A DNA stretch of 8,697 bases from the NCBI GenBank assembly GCA_015233285.1, contig JADFYA010000132.1, positions 1-8,697 on the forward strand, written 5' to 3'. The DNA comes from Deltaproteobacteria bacterium. GTDB lineage: Bacteria; Desulfobacterota; JADFXK01. This document shows, piece after piece, positions 7,205 to 8,697 of the stretch; position 1 is the first letter of the stretch, and each line of letters begins with the position of its first letter. Under the pieces are notes generated by a model. It was not told the origin of the DNA, did no database searches, and worked only from the letters and a program-made list of their open reading frames with translations. Made by a program: the position numbers and the translations under genes.

Positions 7205-7217
7205 TTTTCTTCTCCAT
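7176..7217 (-). other. Possible 13-codon upstream ORF overlapping the regulator start
   Basis: An ATG at 7217 has AAGG seven bases upstream and opens a short basic frame (MEKKSGRKKTKRL, stop TGA at 7178-7176) that overlaps the first codons of the XRE-cupin gene in another frame. The two start sites are 13 bp apart, each with a Shine-Dalgarno-like sequence. It could attenuate translation of the regulator, or simply be a by-product of an A/G-rich start region. Confidence 0.3.
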
Positions 7218-7281
7218 TGGTCGGCCTTGCCCGGCCCGGCCGGCCATGTTTTTGAGCCAAGACGTTTTAATATAGCCAGTA
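7205..7281 (-). other. GC-rich spacer between the lutA-like gene and the regulator
   Basis: This 77-bp gap contains a dense GGCCGGCC palindrome (7238-7245) inside a G/C-only run (about 7229-7245), preceded on the minus strand by AT-rich sequence (TATATTAAAA). The run could fold, but no T tract follows it, so it is not a standard terminator. No clear promoter box was found. It could hold an operator for the XRE-cupin regulator. Confidence 0.3.
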
Positions 7282-8028
7282 TCAGGAAATGATCAAATCA
7301 GGTGAGGCCAAAAGCTCAGCCAAATGACACGCCCGTTGCGGCAGGCCGGCTTTTTTTAAGCCCAATTGGAGGTGCATCAGACATCCGGGTTCGGCCGTGA
7401 CCACGTAATCAGCCCCGGTCCGGGCGATATTTTTTAGCTTGTCATCCAAGATAGCCTGGGATATGTGAGGATATTTTACGGAAAAAGTACCCCCGAAACC
7501 GCAACAGGCCTCGAAATCGTGCATTGGAATGTAAGTCACACCCCTGATATTTGAGATAAGTATGACGGGGTCATCCTTAACCCCCAGGTAGCGATTAAGA
7601 TGGCAGGAGTGGTGATAAGTGACGGTCCCGGCAAATTCTGCGCCGACGTCCGACACATGTAATACTGAAACCAAAAATTCGGAGAAATCGTAAACCTGTT
7701 TGGACATGGAGGCGGCCCGCCGGTGATATCGGGTCCCAGGCTCAAACAGGTCTTGATATAGAGCCTTAATGGTGTAAAGGCAGGAGGCTGACGGCCCGAC
7801 GATGGGGCCTTTTCCGGCGAAGACATCCAGAGTCTTTCTGGCCAGACGTCTGGCCTCGTCCCATTGCCCGGCATTAACGGCAAACTGGCCGCAGCAGATT
7901 TGATCCGAGGGATAGTCTACTTCCACCCCCAACCGGTGAAAAACTTTTTCCACGGCCAGGGCCACGTTGGGGTAAAGGGAATCCACGAGGCAAGGGACAA
8001 ATAAACATACCCGGTTGGGGAGTGTCAT
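7282..8028 (-). CDS. LutA/GlpC-like (Fe-S)-binding CCG-domain protein
   Basis: This 248-aa cytoplasmic protein is built of two cysteine-rich CCG domains. The first has C13, C45-C46-G (CCGQFAVNAG) and C83. The second has SCH with C142, C175-C176-G (CCGFGG) and PGC with C216. This is the pattern that binds a non-cubane iron-sulfur centre in heterodisulfide reductase HdrB, GlpC, and LutA/YkgE. Length and overall sequence fit LutA, the subunit of the LutABC L-lactate oxidation complex. However, no lutB or lutC follows: the next gene is a regulator after 77 bp. The gene begins 19 bp after the tandem-domain gene, indicating one transcript. The start ATG has only GGGTG nearby, so coupling to the preceding gene is likely. 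It could act in oxidation of lactate, glycolate or another hydroxy acid, or pass electrons in an unrelated complex. Confidence 0.88.
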   Translation of the reverse strand: MTLPNRVCLFVPCLVDSLYPNVALAVEKVFHRLGVEVDYPSDQICCGQFAVNAGQWDEARRLARKTLDVFAGKGPIVGPSASCLYTIKALYQDLFEPGTRYHRRAASMSKQVYDFSEFLVSVLHVSDVGAEFAGTVTYHHSCHLNRYLGVKDDPVILISNIRGVTYIPMHDFEACCGFGGTFSVKYPHISQAILDDKLKNIARTGADYVVTAEPGCLMHLQLGLKKAGLPQRACHLAELLASPDLIIS

Positions 8029-8047
8029 TGAGCACCCGATGCTGGTT

Positions 8048-8683
8048 TCAAGCAGGGCCGCCGAATCTTTCCGTCGGGCAAAGCATCCTTGAGAAGTAAT
8101 TGGTTACGTATTTGGTTTTAAGCTCTTTGGTAATGCGGCGGAAGTCGTCGTTGTCGAAAAGCTGTCCGATGGAGGTCGCGTTGGGGGCAGAGAATTCGCT
8201 AACGATTTTCGGGCCATCCCCTAACACCACATTCCATCCACCGGTTATTTCCAGCAAGCCGGTTTTTTTAAAGGTGGGGATATATTCATGGACCACGAAG
8301 TCGGCGTATTCTTTCCAAGCACCAGGGACAATATCGTAATACTGGGTAAACTTCCAGATGCTCCTTTGTACGGTATATTTTTTGGCGGGAACTCGTCCCG
8401 TGGGGGTCAAAATTTTGTACGTGTGGTTGTATGTATAACGTTTTAGTTCTTCAGTCAAATCCTTGAATTTGGGGTTGCGCATGAGCTTTTCCATTTGGTC
8501 ATACTCTTCCGTCGTCATGACGGCAAGCACCCGGGGGCCGGGACCAATAACTACGTAAAATCCGCCTACAACATGGAACCCTAACAGCTTGCACTGATAG
8601 ATGTATTTTTCCTTAACAAATTCGGCATATTCTTCGTGTTTGCCATGGATAATATCCCAATGTTGACTTAACAGAACGGACAT
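8048..8683 (-). CDS. Tandem ferredoxin-like (NIPSNAP/dimeric alpha-beta barrel type) protein
   Basis: This 211-aa soluble protein consists of two homologous domains. QHWDIIHGKHEEYAEFV (7-23) matches QYYDIVPGAWKEYADFV (114-130), and VGGFYVVIGPGPRVL (39-53) matches TGGWNVVLGDGPKIV (147-161). NPKFKDLTEELK (70-81) matches NDDFRRITKELK (178-189). The offset is about 107 residues throughout. The beta-start, P-G, aromatic helix and GG-x-x-VV-x-G-x-GP strand layout resembles the dimeric alpha/beta-barrel superfamily (NIPSNAP, EthD, antibiotic monooxygenase). There, two such domains pair to form a barrel, and here the pair is fused in one chain. No catalytic residue can be named. The start ATG at 8683 follows AGGGGGT at the window edge. 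The gene may be the first of the operon or follow others outside the window. Confidence 0.8.
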   Translation of the reverse strand: MSVLLSQHWDIIHGKHEEYAEFVKEKYIYQCKLLGFHVVGGFYVVIGPGPRVLAVMTTEEYDQMEKLMRNPKFKDLTEELKRYTYNHTYKILTPTGRVPAKKYTVQRSIWKFTQYYDIVPGAWKEYADFVVHEYIPTFKKTGLLEITGGWNVVLGDGPKIVSEFSAPNATSIGQLFDNDDFRRITKELKTKYVTNYFSRMLCPTERFGGPA

Positions 8684-8697
8684 CTCGACCCCCTTTT

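Overview
The window looks like a stretch of bacterial chromosome from an anaerobic or facultative Gram-negative organism. A Desulfobacterota (old Deltaproteobacteria) origin is my best guess. It rests on the mixture seen here: a LutA-type CCG protein, an XRE-cupin regulator, a chemoreceptor with HAMP_2-type repeats, a DUF4139 exported protein, a moderate GC content and many GGCCGG-type words. It is an inference from style, not from any marker gene. All convincing genes lie on the minus strand, so the window reads from right to left.

Right part (8683 to 5983): a 211-aa protein made of two copies of a ferredoxin-like (dimeric alpha/beta-barrel, NIPSNAP-like) domain is followed 19 bp later by a LutA/GlpC-type cysteine-rich (CCG) redox protein. 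After a 77-bp GC-rich gap come an XRE-cupin regulator and a 167-aa protein of unknown function, only 28 bp apart. The lutA-like gene has no lutB or lutC downstream of it. The regulator has an unusual start region: a GTG start, an A8 tract and an overlapping out-of-frame mini-ORF.

Middle (5869 to 3336): a 751-aa membrane chemoreceptor has a perfect Shine-Dalgarno and a 91-residue internal tandem repeat in its HAMP linker. Just behind it lies the 5'-truncated remnant of a guanidino-group enzyme (arginine deiminase/amidinotransferase superfamily), which keeps the catalytic-cysteine motif but has lost its N-terminal part.

Left part (3248 to 479): a TauE/SafE-type permease, an exported DUF4139 protein and a small DUF202-like two-helix membrane protein follow each other with gaps of 72 and 64 bp and may form an operon concerned with the cell envelope or export. 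At the far left, positions 1-298 hold two diverged copies of a ~150-bp tandem repeat. These are followed by a strong intrinsic terminator that faces right (+ strand), opposite to every gene in the window. This implies a + strand transcript entering from outside and running through the repeats. The repeat plus terminator is the least explained structure here. I saw no CRISPR array, tRNA, rRNA or transposase.
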